Positions 7,927-16,878 are shown, counted from the stretch's first letter. The stretch is DNA of 64,000 nt from Variovorax terrae (GCF_022809125.1 NZ_JALGBI010000001.1:1674001-1738000), one strand, 5' to 3'. The notes: generated by a model from the letters alone, not told the origin. Made by a program: numbers and translations.

Positions 7927-9759
7927 TCAGGCTGCTTGTTTCTGGCTGAAGCGCGCCGCATTGGCGGCCGCCTTGAAGGGTTCGATGCCGACGCGGCGCA
8001 GCGTGGCGATGAAGGTCTCGTGCTTCGGGCCGCCGGGGCCGTCCACCAGCTGGCGCTGGTCGCGATAGGTGCCGAGCACGGCCTCGATCACCTCCGGCAC
8101 TTCGGCCGCGCTGAACGAGGGGCCGACCACCTTGCCGGGCGTGGCCGGGCCGGACAGGGCCGAGCCGTCGGCGCCGCCGAGCGTGACCTGGTACCACTCC
8201 TGGCCGTCCTTGTCCACGCCCAGGATGCCGATGTGGCCGCTGTGGTGGTGGCCGCAGGAGTTGATGCAGCCGCTGATGTGCAGGTCGATCTCGCCCAGGT
8301 CGTGCAGCTCGTCCAGGTCCTGGTAGCGCTCGGTGATGGCCTCGGCCACCGGAATGGAGCGCGCGTTCGCGAGCGAGCAGAAGTCGCCGCCGGGGCACGC
8401 GATCAGGTCGGTCAGCAGGCCGATGTTGGGGCGTGCCAGGCCGGCCTTGCGCGCGGCCTTCCAGAGCTCGGGCAACTGGTCGCAGCGGACCCAGGGCAGC
8501 AGCAGGTTCTGCTCGTGCGTGACGCGGGCTTCGCCGGCGCTGAACTGGTCGGCCAGGTCGGCGGCGATGTCGAGCTGGTCGGCCGTGGCGTCGCCGGGCG
8601 CCTGGCCCAGGCGCTTGAACGACAGGGTGACGGCGCGCAGGTCGGGGTTCTTGTGCGGCGCCACGTTCTGCTGCAGCCAGCGGCCGAACTCGATGTCGTC
8701 CTCGGCGGCGGCGCGCAGGATGTGGGCGATCTTGGTCTCGGCGTCCGAGCGGTTGCAGTCGAGCTTGGGCGGCACGAACGAGGCGGCCACGCGGTCGTAC
8801 TCGGCCTGGGTGATGGTGTGCGGCGCGCCGTCCACCTCGACGATCTGCCGGTATTCCTCTTCCACCTGGTCGATGTAGCGCTGGCCCTCGGCCTTGACGA
8901 GGATCTTGATGCGCGCCTTCCAGGCGTTGTCGCGCCGGCCGTAGCGGTTGTAGACGCGGATCACGGCCTCCAGGTAGTTCATGAGCTGGTGCCAGGGCAG
9001 GAACTCGCGCACCACGCTGCCGATCACCGGCGTGCGGCCCATGCCGCCGCCGACCAGCACCTTGAAGCCCAGCTCGCCCTGCGCGTCGCGCAGCAGCTGC
9101 AGGCCCACGTCGTACCAGCCGATCGCGGTGCGGTCCTCGCGCGCGCCGTTCACGGCGATCTTGAACTTGCGCGGCAGGAACGCGAACTCGGGGTGCAGCG
9201 TGCTCCACTGGCGCAGGATCTCGCAGAACGGGCGCGGGTCGGCGATCTCGTCCACCGCGATGCCGGCCAGCTCGTCGCTGGTGATGTTGCGGATCACGTT
9301 GCCGCTGGTCTGGATGCCGTGCATGTTGACGCTGGCCAGCAGCTCCATCACGTCGGCGCTGCGGTTCAGTGGAATCCAGTTGAACTGCACGTTGGTGCGG
9401 GTGGTGAAGTGGCCGTAGCCGTGCTTGAGCCGCGAGCCGATCTGCTTGCCATTGCGCAGCGGGATCGGGCCCAGCTTGTCCTGCGTGGCCTGGGCGTCGG
9501 CCAGCAGGGCGGCATCGGGCTGGTCGTACTCGCGGGCCACCCGGGCCAGCACGCGCAGTTGCTCGCTGGACAGCTCGCCGTAGGGCACGGCTACGCGCAG
9601 CATGGGCGCGTAGCGCTGCACGTACCAGCCGTTCTGCAGGCGCAGCGGGCGGAATTCGGCATCGCCGAGGGTGCCGGCCAGATTGCGTTCGAGCTGGTCG
9701 CGGTACTGCGCGGCGCGCAGCTGGATGAATTGCTTGTCGAAGGAAGTGTATTGGTACAT
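7927..9759 (-). CDS. cysI: Sulfite reductase, siroheme/[4Fe-4S] hemoprotein CysI
   Basis: Six-electron reduction of sulfite to sulfide in the cytosol; 610 residues. Two duplicated nitrite/sulfite-reductase ferredoxin-like halves are seen, with the substrate-side TTRTNVQF segment at 119-126. The cluster and siroheme ligands are C455 and C461 in CPGGDFC, and C498 and C502 in GCINSC, followed by GHHHSG. No CysJ flavoprotein gene is nearby. A ferredoxin and ferredoxin reductase at the 3' end of the gene group are plausible donors. It is second in the gene order after a TauE-like exporter, with a 24-bp gap. Confidence 0.93.
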   Translation of the reverse strand: MYQYTSFDKQFIQLRAAQYRDQLERNLAGTLGDAEFRPLRLQNGWYVQRYAPMLRVAVPYGELSSEQLRVLARVAREYDQPDAALLADAQATQDKLGPIPLRNGKQIGSRLKHGYGHFTTRTNVQFNWIPLNRSADVMELLASVNMHGIQTSGNVIRNITSDELAGIAVDEIADPRPFCEILRQWSTLHPEFAFLPRKFKIAVNGAREDRTAIGWYDVGLQLLRDAQGELGFKVLVGGGMGRTPVIGSVVREFLPWHQLMNYLEAVIRVYNRYGRRDNAWKARIKILVKAEGQRYIDQVEEEYRQIVEVDGAPHTITQAEYDRVAASFVPPKLDCNRSDAETKIAHILRAAAEDDIEFGRWLQQNVAPHKNPDLRAVTLSFKRLGQAPGDATADQLDIAADLADQFSAGEARVTHEQNLLLPWVRCDQLPELWKAARKAGLARPNIGLLTDLIACPGGDFCSLANARSIPVAEAITERYQDLDELHDLGEIDLHISGCINSCGHHHSGHIGILGVDKDGQEWYQVTLGGADGSALSGPATPGKVVGPSFSAAEVPEVIEAVLGTYRDQRQLVDGPGGPKHETFIATLRRVGIEPFKAAANAARFSQKQAA

Positions 9760-9783
9760 CGCGGGAGACTCTTCTTCTTTGAA

Positions 9784-10575
9784 TCAGATCGCCATCAGCT
9801 TGACGCCGGCATAGGCCAGCAGCGCGGACAGCAGGGAGCGGATCACGCGGTCGGGCGCCTTGAGCACCAGGCGCGAGCCGAGCCAGATGCCGGGCAGCGA
9901 GCCCGCCAGCAGCTTGACCAGCAGCGGCCAGTCGACCGAGCCGATGGAGGCGTGGCCCAGGCCCGCCACCAGCGTCAGCGGCACGGCGTGGGCGATGTCG
10001 GCGGCCACGATGCGCGGCAGCGGCAGCGCCGGGTACAGCAGCATCAGCACCAGCACGCCGATGGCGCCGGCACCGACCGAGGTGAGCGTGACCAGCACCC
10101 CGATCACCGCGCCGAACAGCACCGGCAGCGCCCAGTGGCGGGGCTGGGCGGCCCGTGCCAGGGCGGCCGGCTCGATCTCGCGCGGCGCCGACTTGCCGGC
10201 AATCGCCTTGTAGAGCGTGGCCACGGCGGTCAGCAGCAGGGCGACGCCGAGCGTGGTGGTCATCACCTGCTGCACGGCGGCGCCGGCCGGCCCGATGCGG
10301 TGCAGCACATAGAGGGTGGCCAGCGCGGCCGGCACGCTGCCCGAGGCCGTGCGCAGCACCACCGGCCAGTCGATGGCGCGGGCGCGGGCCAGGCTGATCG
10401 AGCCGCCGAATTTGGTGAAGGCGGCGAACAGCAGGTCGGTGCCGATGGCCAGGTAGGGCTTGACGCCGAACATGAAAATCAGCAGCGGCGTCATGAGCGA
10501 GCCGCCGCCGACGCCGGTCAGGCCGACGACGAAGCCGACGAAGAAGCCGGCGAAGATGAACGCGAAGTCATGCAT
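9784..10575 (-). CDS. TSUP/TauE-SafE family sulfite/sulfonate exporter
   Basis: Inner-membrane protein of 263 residues with about eight hydrophobic helices. The start MHDFAFIFAGFFVGFVVGLTGVGGGSLMTPLL is the classical TauE/SafE first repeat, and a second copy (ASVGAGAIG-like GVLVTLTSVGAGAIGV) appears near 165. Members export or import sulfite, sulfonates or related anions. Its place at the head of the sulfate reduction operon suggests relief from sulfite overflow, which is an inference. An AT-rich region with two inverted repeats lies upstream. Confidence 0.88.
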   Translation of the reverse strand: MHDFAFIFAGFFVGFVVGLTGVGGGSLMTPLLIFMFGVKPYLAIGTDLLFAAFTKFGGSISLARARAIDWPVVLRTASGSVPAALATLYVLHRIGPAGAAVQQVMTTTLGVALLLTAVATLYKAIAGKSAPREIEPAALARAAQPRHWALPVLFGAVIGVLVTLTSVGAGAIGVLVLMLLYPALPLPRIVAADIAHAVPLTLVAGLGHASIGSVDWPLLVKLLAGSLPGIWLGSRLVLKAPDRVIRSLLSALLAYAGVKLMAI

Positions 10576-10605
10576 GGGCGCGACTTTAGAAGTGCGACTT
10601 ATAAA

Positions 10606-10647
10606 AACAAACTATTTATTTGTTAGCGCCTTATGCGGATAAGCATA
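10606..10647. promoter_or_regulatory. AT-rich promoter region with two inverted repeats before the cys operon
   Basis: The arms AACAAA / TTTGTT (10606-10624, 7-nt spacer) and TATGC / GCATA (10632-10647, 6-nt spacer) lie 30-72 bp upstream of the exporter ATG in otherwise GC-rich DNA. This is the only sizeable gap before the sulfate reduction operon, making it the likely site for CysB control. The opposite-strand binding-protein gene starts at 10768 and may share it. No direct match to a proven CysB consensus is claimed. Confidence 0.45.
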
Positions 10648-10767
10648 TTCACCAGAATTCATGCGGGTTTCAGGGCGTTTCCGGGCGCCTGCCGGATAAG
10701 GCGGCCCGGCCCCTGGGCCGATGCGTCCATCGATCCGCTGCTACATTGGCGCAGCTTTGGAGTTTTT

Positions 10768-11964
10768 ATGAAAAGTGCAGTCGTTGGATGTCTGGCCCTG
10801 GCCGCGGGTGTGGCGGGGGCGCAGGGCGTGCCGATCCGGATCGGCGAGATCAACAGCTATTCCGCCATTCCGCAGTTCACCCAGCCCTACCGGCAGGGCT
10901 GGCAGCTCGCGGTGGACGAGGTCAATGCCGCTGGCGGCCTGCTGGGCCGCAAGGTCGAAGTGATCGCGCGCGACGACGCGGGCAAGCCCGAGGAGGCGCT
11001 GCGCCACGCGGTCGAGCTCACGGCCAAGGAAAAGGTCGACGTGCTGGCCGGTGGCTTCCTCTCCAACGTGGGCCTGGCGCTGGTCGACCACGCGGCCAAG
11101 AACAAGCGCCTGTTCGTGGCCAGCGAGCCGCTGACCGACGCCATCGTCTGGGACAAGGGCAACCGCTACACCTTCCGCCTGCGCCCGAGCACCTACATGC
11201 AGGCCGCCATGCTGGTGGAAGAGGCCGCCAAGCTGCCCGCCCGCCGCTGGGCCACCATCGCGCCCAACTACGAGTACGGCCAGAGCGCCGTGGCCAGCTT
11301 CAAGGAGCTGCTCAAGGCCAAGCGGCCCGATGTGGAGTTCGTGGGCGAGCAATGGCCGGCCAACGGCAAGATCGAGGCCGGCACCACGCTGACGGCCATC
11401 ATGAACACCAGGCCCGATGCGATCTTCAATGTGACCTTCGCGGCCGACCTCGCCAAGCTGGTGCGCGAAGGCAACCAGCGCGGGGTGTTCCCCAAGGTGC
11501 CGGTGGTGTCCATGCTGTCGGGCGAGCCCGAGTACCTCGAGGTGCTGAAGGACGAGACGCCGAAGAACTGGATCGTCACCGGCTACCCCTGGGACCAGAT
11601 CGACACGCCCGCGCACGCCTCGTTCGCGGCCGGCTACTACAAGAAGTTCAACGAGAACCCCAAGGTCGGCTCGGTGGTGGGCTACGCCACCATGCAGGCC
11701 ATCTTCGCGGCCATCAGGAAGGCCGGCAGCACCGACAACGAGAAGCTGGTGGCGGCCATGCGCGGCCTGAAATTCCCCACGCCGTTCGGCCCGGCCGAGT
11801 TCCGCGCCATCGACCAGCAGTCCACCATGGGCGCCTACGTCGGCAAGCTCGACGTGCGCGGCGGCAAGGGCACGATGGTGCAGTGGCGCTACGCCGACGG
11901 CAAGGACTACCTGCCCGGCGATGCCTACGTGAAGGCGCGCCGCCCGGCCGAGGCCATGAAGTAG
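10768..11964 (+). CDS. ABC transporter substrate-binding protein, type 1 periplasmic fold (branched-chain amino acid-like)
   Basis: Secreted binding protein of 398 residues with signal peptide MKSAVVGCLALAAGVAGAQG. The mature part begins VPIRIGEINSYSAIPQFTQPYRQGWQLAVDEVNAAGGLLGRKVE, typical of Liv-type receptors, and has the two-lobed segment pattern ([36 protein letters not shown]). I chose the ATG at 10768, which has GGAG 6 bp upstream; an earlier in-frame start would place 45 non-signal residues ahead. No permease or ATPase genes adjoin it, so it is an orphan receptor in this window. Ligand unknown. Confidence 0.87.
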   Translation: MKSAVVGCLALAAGVAGAQGVPIRIGEINSYSAIPQFTQPYRQGWQLAVDEVNAAGGLLGRKVEVIARDDAGKPEEALRHAVELTAKEKVDVLAGGFLSNVGLALVDHAAKNKRLFVASEPLTDAIVWDKGNRYTFRLRPSTYMQAAMLVEEAAKLPARRWATIAPNYEYGQSAVASFKELLKAKRPDVEFVGEQWPANGKIEAGTTLTAIMNTRPDAIFNVTFAADLAKLVREGNQRGVFPKVPVVSMLSGEPEYLEVLKDETPKNWIVTGYPWDQIDTPAHASFAAGYYKKFNENPKVGSVVGYATMQAIFAAIRKAGSTDNEKLVAAMRGLKFPTPFGPAEFRAIDQQSTMGAYVGKLDVRGGKGTMVQWRYADGKDYLPGDAYVKARRPAEAMK

Positions 11965-12093
11965 GCGCCGCGGTCCGCCCGCGCCGACTGTTGTAAAACT
12001 GCGGTCATCCCAGCCCATTGCTGGACGGCCGGCCGGCCCGGGCCGGCTTGCCCCGATAATTTGCCGCTTATTCCCAAGAACAAAGCGGCTCAT

Positions 12094-12846
12094 ATGGGAC
12101 AACGCGTCTTCGTCAAGGTGGTGGGGTTCACCGATGTCGAGCGGCATGCGCTCAACACGGTCTTCAGGCTGTCCGAGCCACGCGATGTGGCCTATGCGCT
12201 GTGGCAGCCCGGCGCGCCCGAAGCGGCCCGGCTGGCCCTGATCGACGGCCAGAGCTACGAGGCCCGGCTCGAACTCGAATCCCCGCAGGCCGACCCCGAC
12301 ATGAAGCTGATCTGGGTCGGCGCGGTGGCGCCGGCCCAGGCCTGGCGCACCTTCGAGCGGCCGCTGCAGTGGCCGGTGGTGGTGCAGGCGATGGACGAGC
12401 TGTACCTGCCGCCGCCGGCGCTCGATCTGGACCTCGATCTCGACTTCGCGGCCCCTGCAAGCCCCGCGGCGCCGGCCCCGCCGGCGGCGACCAAGCGCGT
12501 GCTGATCGTCGATCCCCAGGGCGAGAGCCGGCTGTACCTGCGGACCAAGCTCGCCTCCGTCGGGCTGCTGCAGGCCGACGAAGCGGCCAGCGGCGCCGAG
12601 GCGCAGGAGCTGCTCAAGCGGCGGGCCTACGACCTCGTGGTGCTGGACCTCGGCCAGCCCGACATGCCGGGCTGGCAACTGCTCAAGCAGATTCCGTCGC
12701 TGCAGGCGGTGCGCCCGCGCATCATCGTGACCGGGGCGCAGCGCTCCGTCGTGAACCAGGTGCGCGCCTGGCTGGCCGACGCGCAGGCCTGCCTCGGCAA
12801 GCCCATGCACCCGGGCAAGCTGCAGCAGTTGCTACAAAACATATAG
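12094..12846 (+). CDS. Orphan response-regulator-like protein with C-terminal receiver domain
   Basis: Protein of 250 residues. The first 125 residues do not match a family I recognise. A low-complexity linker follows (DLDLDLDFAAPASPAAPAPPAA), then a receiver domain, KRVLIVDP...DLVVLDLGQPDMPGW...GKPMH. The phospho-acceptor Asp and the late Lys are present, but the usual acidic pair after the first strand is reduced to a single Asp (VDP), and no DNA-binding output domain exists. The last codons and stop are supplied by a hairpin repeat copy. Start chosen at the ATG before GQRVFVKVVGF; a TTG 33 bp upstream is possible. No histidine kinase is nearby. Confidence 0.75.
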   Translation: MGQRVFVKVVGFTDVERHALNTVFRLSEPRDVAYALWQPGAPEAARLALIDGQSYEARLELESPQADPDMKLIWVGAVAPAQAWRTFERPLQWPVVVQAMDELYLPPPALDLDLDLDFAAPASPAAPAPPAATKRVLIVDPQGESRLYLRTKLASVGLLQADEAASGAEAQELLKRRAYDLVVLDLGQPDMPGWQLLKQIPSLQAVRPRIIVTGAQRSVVNQVRAWLADAQACLGKPMHPGKLQQLLQNI

Positions 12847-12893
12847 CAGGAAATGACCGCTGCGCCTGGACATCGGGCCGATTTGATTCAAAT
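12831..12893 (-). repeat. Dispersed hairpin repeat, copy B
   Basis: In minus orientation it reads GGCCCGATGTCCAGGCGCAG, then CGGTCATTTCC, then GCTAT-ATGTTTT-GTAGC. It is very close to copy C. It overlaps the last codons and the stop of the receiver-domain gene. Confidence 0.78.
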
Positions 12894-12901
12894 TTTTGGC
12901 T

Positions 12902-14809
12902 TCAAGGCCTGATCCAGCGCCCGGCGGCCAGGGCCTGGGCCAACTGGCGTTCCAGGGCCGCGGGTTCGCCGTGCAGCCGGGCCGCCAGCAGCTCGGCGCA
13001 CAGCGCGGCCAGGGTGAGCCCGCGCGAGCCCATGGCCGTGCAGACCCACAGGCCGGGCTGATGCGCCGGGTCCAGCGGGCCGACCAGGGGCAGCCGGTCG
13101 GGCGAGGCGCAGCGCACGCCTGTCCAGGCCTGCACCCGGCCCTCTTTGAAGGCGGCGGCCAACTGGTGCGCGGCCTGCGGCAGCAGGGCCTGCAGGCGCT
13201 CGAGATTCGCCAGGTGGTCGGCCGCGCGGGGCTGCAGGTCGGCGCTGTCGCGCTCGAAGCTGGCGCCCGTCAGCCAGACCGGGCCGGTGGCCAGGGGCAG
13301 CGCCGGGATCAGGCTGCCATGGCCGTTGACGGGGAAGGGCGGCAGGGCCTCACGGTCGCCGGGCTGGTGCGGCGCCCAGGACACCTGGCCGCGAATGGCC
13401 TGCAGCGGCAGCGCCGGCAGGCCGGGCCGCAGCGCCGCGAGCGTGCGGCTGGCGGGCCCGGCGGCCAGTACTACCAGGTCGGCGCGGGCCAGCAGCCCGC
13501 CCTGCGCATCGTGCAGCTGCCAGCCTTCGCCGTCGTGCTCGAGCTGCGCCACGCAGGCCTTGCCCTGCCAGCGGATGCCGGGCTGCGCCAGCCAGGCTTC
13601 GACCAGGCGCGCGGGCTGCAGCCAGCCGGCGCTGCCGTGCCACAGGGCTGGGGCGGTGCCGTCATCGCTGTCGTCGGCGGCGGGCAGGCCGGCCTGCTGG
13701 CGCTGGCCGGGCGTGGCGTCCTGTGTCCAGTCGCGCGCCGCGGCCGCCAGGTCCGGCGTGCGCCAGGCCGGGGGCAGGCCCGGCGAGCCGTCCACGCGGT
13801 GTTCAAGCACGCCGCTGGCGTCCCAGTCGAAGCCGGCCTGCAGCAGGGCCTGCATCTGCTGCCGGGTGGCGCGCACGCCGGCGCGCGTCAGGCGCGACAG
13901 CAGGCTGTCGTCGGGCGAGACATGCGGCGCCAGCAGTCCGGCGGGCAGGCCCGAGGCGCCGGCCGCGGGCCGGGCGGCGGCGTCGAGCACCTGCACCTGC
14001 CAGCCGCGGCGCGCCAGGCTGGCGGCCACCGCCGCGCCCGCGATGCCGCCGCCGACCACCGCGCAGCGCGCGGCCGCCATCGGCGCCGGCTCGGGCGTGC
14101 GGGGCCGGCGCGGCTCCCAGCGCGGGTTGAATTCGCCGCTCAGGCTGTCGCGCTTGGGCGGCAGGCCCGGCGCCTTGGCCACCGCGAAGCCGCATTGCTC
14201 GAGCCCGTCGCGCACGGCGCGCGCCACGGTCCAGGTGGCCATGCGTGTGCCGCGGCGGCACAGGCGGGCCACCGCCTTGAGCGTGTGCACCTCCCACATG
14301 GCCGGATTGCGCTGCGGGCTGAAGCCATCGAGGAACACCGCATCGGTCTCGAACGCGAGTTCGCGCAGCATGGGCTGCACCTCGCCGATGCACAGCGTGA
14401 GCAGCACGCGCCCGTCCTCGAAGGCCAGCCGGTGAAAGCCCGGCAGCAGGCCCTGCCACTGGCGGGCCAGGGCCTCGGCCAGCGGTTGCAGCTCGGGATG
14501 GGCGGCGGCACTGCGCAGCAGGTCGGCCGCGCCCACGGGGAAGGCCTCGACCGAGACGAAGTGCAGCAGGCGCGGGCGCTCGGGATCGGTTTTCCAGGCC
14601 AGCCAGGTGGCCAGGAAGTTCATGCCCAGGCCGAAGCCGGTTTCCAGCACGCGCCACTGGGCCTGGCCGGCCCAGGCCTGCGGCAGGCCGCAACCGTGCA
14701 GGAAGACCTGCCGGGCCTGCGCCAGGGCGCCGGCCTCGCTGCGGTAGATGTCGTCGAAGCGGGGGCTGCGCGGCCAGCCGTCGGCCAGCCATTCGACGGC
14801 TTCGGCCAT
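12902..14809 (-). CDS. mnmC: Bifunctional tRNA 5-methylaminomethyl-2-thiouridine biosynthesis protein MnmC
   Basis: Completes the wobble modification mnm5s2U34 in tRNA; 635 residues. The N-terminal half is an SAM-dependent methyltransferase (LETGFGLGMNFLATW near 50-65; FLDGFSPQRNPAMW further on). The C-terminal half is a FAD oxidoreductase with dinucleotide motif VVGGGIAGAAVA and the late segment TGVRCASPDRLPLVGPL typical of MnmC. Start MAEAVEWLADGW at 14809; a longer frame upstream only adds low-complexity residues. The YggX-family gene ends 17 bp upstream on the same strand. Confidence 0.95.
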   Translation of the reverse strand: MAEAVEWLADGWPRSPRFDDIYRSEAGALAQARQVFLHGCGLPQAWAGQAQWRVLETGFGLGMNFLATWLAWKTDPERPRLLHFVSVEAFPVGAADLLRSAAAHPELQPLAEALARQWQGLLPGFHRLAFEDGRVLLTLCIGEVQPMLRELAFETDAVFLDGFSPQRNPAMWEVHTLKAVARLCRRGTRMATWTVARAVRDGLEQCGFAVAKAPGLPPKRDSLSGEFNPRWEPRRPRTPEPAPMAAARCAVVGGGIAGAAVAASLARRGWQVQVLDAAARPAAGASGLPAGLLAPHVSPDDSLLSRLTRAGVRATRQQMQALLQAGFDWDASGVLEHRVDGSPGLPPAWRTPDLAAAARDWTQDATPGQRQQAGLPAADDSDDGTAPALWHGSAGWLQPARLVEAWLAQPGIRWQGKACVAQLEHDGEGWQLHDAQGGLLARADLVVLAAGPASRTLAALRPGLPALPLQAIRGQVSWAPHQPGDREALPPFPVNGHGSLIPALPLATGPVWLTGASFERDSADLQPRAADHLANLERLQALLPQAAHQLAAAFKEGRVQAWTGVRCASPDRLPLVGPLDPAHQPGLWVCTAMGSRGLTLAALCAELLAARLHGEPAALERQLAQALAAGRWIRP

Positions 14810-14825
14810 GTGTGTCGCAGGGTGG

Positions 14826-15098
14826 TCAGGCGCTGGGCGGGACGTAGCCCTGCGCAACGTCGGCGCCTTCGCCGAAGAAATGCTTTTCCATCTGGCGCTT
14901 CAGGTACTCGCGGGCGCGCTGGTCGGCCAGGTTCAGCCGGTTCTCGTTGACCAGCATGGTCTGCTGCTTGATCCAGGCGGCCCAGGCTTCCTTGCTGACG
15001 TTTTCCCAGATGCGCTTGCCGAGTTCGCCGGGGTAGGGCGGGAAATCGAGCCCTTCGGCCTCTTTGCCGAGCTTGATGCAATGAATCATGCGAGCCAT
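14826..15098 (-). CDS. Oxidative damage protection / Fe(II)-trafficking protein, YggX family
   Basis: Small cytosolic protein of 90 residues. It has the YggX family signature: [27 protein letters not shown] at the start, with the single conserved Cys7, then [19 protein letters not shown] and [16 protein letters not shown]. The family protects iron-sulfur proteins, which would suit the nearby Fe-S sulfur enzymes, though this pairing is inference. It is transcribed with mnmC, and divergently from the sulfate-binding protein gene. Confidence 0.95.
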   Translation of the reverse strand: MARMIHCIKLGKEAEGLDFPPYPGELGKRIWENVSKEAWAAWIKQQTMLVNENRLNLADQRAREYLKRQMEKHFFGEGADVAQGYVPPSA

Positions 15099-15225
15099 AT
15101 GACGCCTCTTGGAGATTTTTAAGATGTTTTCGGTATTAGAAACTGAAATCTTATTGGTTCCAGTTTTGAGAAGGGGCTTCCAGAATCAAACCCTGTTGAT
15201 TTTCAACCCATACAGAGAGAGATTC
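15099..15225. promoter_or_regulatory. Divergent promoter region between the YggX gene and the sulfate-binding gene
   Basis: This 127-bp gap is AT-rich compared with its flanks, with TATTAGAAACTGAAATCTTA and TTATTGGTTCCAGTTTTGAG. It must carry the promoter of the sulfate-binding protein and ssu genes and is a candidate CysB target. I cannot assign exact -35/-10 boxes. Confidence 0.4.
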
Positions 15226-16260
15226 ATGAGCACACGCCGCCACTTTATCAAGTTTCCCCTGGCCGCCGCCCTGGCGGGCGCCTTGGCCCTGCCGGCAGTG
15301 CCGGCGCTGGCGCAGCAGGTCAACCTGCTCAACGTCTCCTACGACCCGACGCGCGAGCTCTATGTGGACTACAACGCGGCCTTCGCCAAGTACTGGAAGG
15401 GCAAGACCGGCCAGGACGTGAGCATTAAGCAGTCGCATGGCGGCTCGGGCAAGCAGGCGCGCTCGGTGATCGACGGCATCGACGCGGACGTGGTGACCCT
15501 GGCGCTGGCCGGCGACGTGGACGCGCTGGTGAGCCACGGCAACCTGCTGTCGGCCGGCTGGCAGAAGAAGCTGCCGCACAACTCGGCGCCCTACACCTCG
15601 ACCATCGTGTTCCTGGTGAAGAAGGGCAACCCCAAGGGCATCAAGGACTGGGACGACCTGGTCAAGCCCGGCGTGCAGGTGATCACGCCCAACCCCAAGA
15701 CCTCGGGCGGCGCGCGCTGGAACTACCTTGCGGCCTGGGAGTTCGCTTTGCGCAAGTACGGCGGCCAGAACAGGGATGCCGCAAAGGCCAAGGACTACAT
15801 CGCGAAGCTGTTCGCCAACGTGCCGGTGCTCGACACCGGCGCGCGCGGCGCCACCGTGACCTTCGTGCAGCGCGGCGTGGGCGACGTGCTGCTGGCCTGG
15901 GAGAACGAGGCCTTCCTGTCGATCAAGGAGTTCGGCGCCGACAAGTTCGAGATCGTCGTGCCCTCGCTGTCCATCCTGGCCGAGCCCACGGTGGCCGTGG
16001 TGGACAAAGTGGTGGACAAGAAGGGCACGCGCGCCGTGGCCGAGGAATACCTCAAGTACCTGTACTCCGATGAAGGCCAAGACATCGCCGGGCGCAACTA
16101 CTACCGCCCGACCGCCGACAAGGCGAAGGCCAAATACGCGGGCCAGTTCCCCAAGCTCACGCTGGTGACGATCGATCAGGCGTTCGGCGGCTGGGCCAAG
16201 GCGGACAAGGAGCATTTCGCCGACGGCGCGAGCTTCGACCAGATCTACACCCGCAAGTAG
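15226..16260 (+). CDS. sbp: Sulfate ABC transporter periplasmic binding protein (copy 1)
   Basis: Binds sulfate or thiosulfate for the CysTWA importer; 344 residues. The start [21 protein letters not shown] has a twin-arginine motif (TRRHFIK), so Tat export is likely. The mature N-terminus [26 protein letters not shown] is the Sbp/CysP signature, and [18 protein letters not shown] and [10 protein letters not shown] line the sulfate site. ATG at 15226 is favoured because the signal begins there. It lies 33 bp upstream of ssuE and far from its permease genes at 37.5-40.5 kb. A second paralog at 36539 has a Sec-type signal. Confidence 0.93.
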   Translation: MSTRRHFIKFPLAAALAGALALPAVPALAQQVNLLNVSYDPTRELYVDYNAAFAKYWKGKTGQDVSIKQSHGGSGKQARSVIDGIDADVVTLALAGDVDALVSHGNLLSAGWQKKLPHNSAPYTSTIVFLVKKGNPKGIKDWDDLVKPGVQVITPNPKTSGGARWNYLAAWEFALRKYGGQNRDAAKAKDYIAKLFANVPVLDTGARGATVTFVQRGVGDVLLAWENEAFLSIKEFGADKFEIVVPSLSILAEPTVAVVDKVVDKKGTRAVAEEYLKYLYSDEGQDIAGRNYYRPTADKAKAKYAGQFPKLTLVTIDQAFGGWAKADKEHFADGASFDQIYTRK

Positions 16261-16293
16261 TCCGGGCAGGATGAGCATCGCACTGGAATCCGC

Positions 16294-16878
16294 ATGACAG
16301 TTCTGCTTCTTGCCGGCAGCCCCTCCGAGCGCTCGCGCTCGGCCGCGCTGCTCGATTCGGTCAGCCAGCGGCTGGGGCGGCGCGGCGCCCAGGTCGAGCG
16401 GCTGCTGATCCGCGACCTCTCGCCCCAGGCGCTGCTGCTGGCCGACACGGCGCACCGCACCATCCAGCAGGCCGTGGAGCAGGTGGCGCGGGCGCGCGCC
16501 ATCGTGGTGGCCACGCCGGTCTACAAGGCAGCCTACAGCGGCGTGCTCAAGGTGTTCCTGGACCTGCTGCCGCAGACCGCGCTGAAAGGCAAGACCGTGC
16601 TGCCGCTGGCCACCGGCGGCAGCCCCCACCACATGCTGGCGCTCGACTACGCGCTGCGGCCCGTGCTGCAGTCGCTGTCGGCGCGCCACATCCTGCCCGG
16701 CGTCTACGCCACCGACGTGCAGGTGACGCTCACGCCCGAGGGCGCCCACCAGCTCAGCCCGGAGCTGGCCGCGCGGCTCGACGAGGCGGTGGCCACGCTG
16801 TTCAGCGAGGGCCTGCGAATGCCGCCCGCGGCCGGCTTCGAGCCCGTGCCGTTCTCCCGGGTGCGATGTAGCGTCTGA
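16294..16878 (+). CDS. ssuE: NADPH-dependent FMN reductase SsuE
   Basis: Flavodoxin-like reductase that supplies FMNH2 to the SsuD monooxygenase; 194 residues. It begins MTVLLLAGSPSERSRSAALL, with the phosphate-binding loop GSPSERSRS at 8-16, then VVATPVYKAAYSGVLKVFLDLLPQTAL and LPLATGGSPHHMLALDYALRPVL, all typical of SsuE. It opens the sulfonate gene run and is followed by three ssuA paralogs. The 123-bp gap to the first ssuA could hold an internal promoter. Confidence 0.94.
   Translation: MTVLLLAGSPSERSRSAALLDSVSQRLGRRGAQVERLLIRDLSPQALLLADTAHRTIQQAVEQVARARAIVVATPVYKAAYSGVLKVFLDLLPQTALKGKTVLPLATGGSPHHMLALDYALRPVLQSLSARHILPGVYATDVQVTLTPEGAHQLSPELAARLDEAVATLFSEGLRMPPAAGFEPVPFSRVRCSV

Noticed and set aside
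7621..10626. A 1001-codon open frame on the plus strand opposite cysI and the exporter gene
   Set aside because: It is antisense to genes with clear catalytic motifs, is rich in Arg, Ala, Gln and His, and has no family-like sequence. Long antisense frames are normal in GC-rich genomes.
10741..12810. A 689-codon minus-strand frame opposite the binding protein and response regulator
   Set aside because: The plus-strand genes have a signal peptide and a receiver domain; the minus frame is compositionally biased with no motif.
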